NCBI RefSeq assembly: GCF_004217315.1
Contig: NZ_SGWR01000004.1
Coordinates: 454,718-518,717, forward strand
Origin: Corticibacter populi
GTDB lineage: Bacteria; Pseudomonadota; Gammaproteobacteria; Burkholderiales; Burkholderiaceae_C
DNA: 64,000 nucleotides
Direction: 5' to 3'
Shown: positions 63,871-64,000 of the stretch, piece by piece
Layout: each line of letters begins with the position of its first letter
How positions within the stretch are numbered: the stretch's first letter is position 1
Translations under genes and position numbers: made by a program
Notes under the pieces: model-generated
Seen by the model: the letters and a program-made list of their open reading frames with translations, nothing else
The model's database searches: none
Told to the model about the DNA's origin: nothing

Positions 63871-64000
63871 ATGTCGATCACCATGCGTGAAATGCTGGAA
63901 GCCGGTGTGCACTTTGGCCACCAAACGCGCTTCTGGAACCCCAAGATGGCCCCTTTTATCTTCGGCCATCGCAACAAGATTCACATCATCAACCTGGAAG
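63871..64000 (+). CDS. rpsB: 30S ribosomal protein S2 (5' end, cut by window end)
   Basis: The first 43 codons of S2: [32 protein letters not shown] and [10 protein letters not shown] are near-invariant in bacterial S2. CGGAG stands 10 bases before the ATG. S2 is part of the small ribosomal subunit, and tsf usually follows. The gene runs off the right edge. Confidence 0.97.
   Translation, partial: MSITMREMLEAGVHFGHQTRFWNPKMAPFIFGHRNKIHIINLE

Overview
The window is GC-rich and densely coded, with a betaproteobacterial (Burkholderiales) flavour. The gene families (YhdP, MocR next to a DUF2917 protein, RND efflux, AceK, class I fumarase) fit Comamonadaceae or Alcaligenaceae. The family-level placement is inferred, since there is no rRNA in the window. 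It is ordinary chromosome: no insertion sequence, phage, CRISPR array or plasmid gene was seen. Most calls rest on protein motifs read by eye; no database search was run.

Layout. 1-1.8 kb: the 3' part of a sensor kinase and a convergent RpiR-type regulator. 1.9-11.3 kb, minus strand: an iron-siderophore uptake operon behind a good Fur-box match. It runs TonB receptor, FecE-like ATPase, two FecCD permeases, binding protein, PepSY membrane protein, then two tandem PstS-like proteins with no visible signal peptide. 11.7-16.4 kb, plus strand: a Dpp/Opp-type importer (two permeases, two ATPases, no binding protein) whose last gene overlaps alkB. 16.3-21.2 kb, minus strand: a TesA-like esterase, a PabB-PabC fusion, a GNAT acetyltransferase and an SmvA/QacA-type exporter. 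21.1-23.6 kb: ybbA-like ATPase and fumarase. 23.6-27.0 kb: acyl-CoA ligase and enoyl-CoA hydratase, divergent from a PaaX-family regulator. 27.0-37.5 kb: housekeeping genes glnE, yhdP, an OmpA lipoprotein, mltA and apt.

37.7-44.2 kb is a loose set for short-chain acyl-CoA and C2 metabolism: 3-hydroxybutyryl-CoA dehydrogenase, isovaleryl-CoA dehydrogenase, beta-carbonic anhydrase, AceK and acetyl-CoA acetyltransferase. 44.3-52.2 kb is a nitrogen module. It contains a DUF2917 protein and a divergent MocR regulator with a striking operator cluster, then cyanase, a CynABD/NrtABD-type importer and a dedicated PAS kinase/LuxR-type response regulator, with a perfect 20-bp palindrome upstream of the transporter. 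A second acyl-CoA dehydrogenase follows. 53.6-60.7 kb is a TetR-acrAB-oprM multidrug efflux locus whose operator is nearly identical to the AcrR site of E. coli. 60.8-64.0 kb has two near-identical tRNA-Leu(CAG) genes, RNase R apparently lacking its N-terminal helix-turn-helix domain, and the start of rpsB.

The points most worth a second look are the signal-less PstS-like pair in the iron operon, the cyanate module with its own two-component system and palindrome, the MocR operator cluster, the HTH-less RNase R abutting duplicated tRNAs, and a dispersed GTGAACAGGTTC repeat near gene ends.
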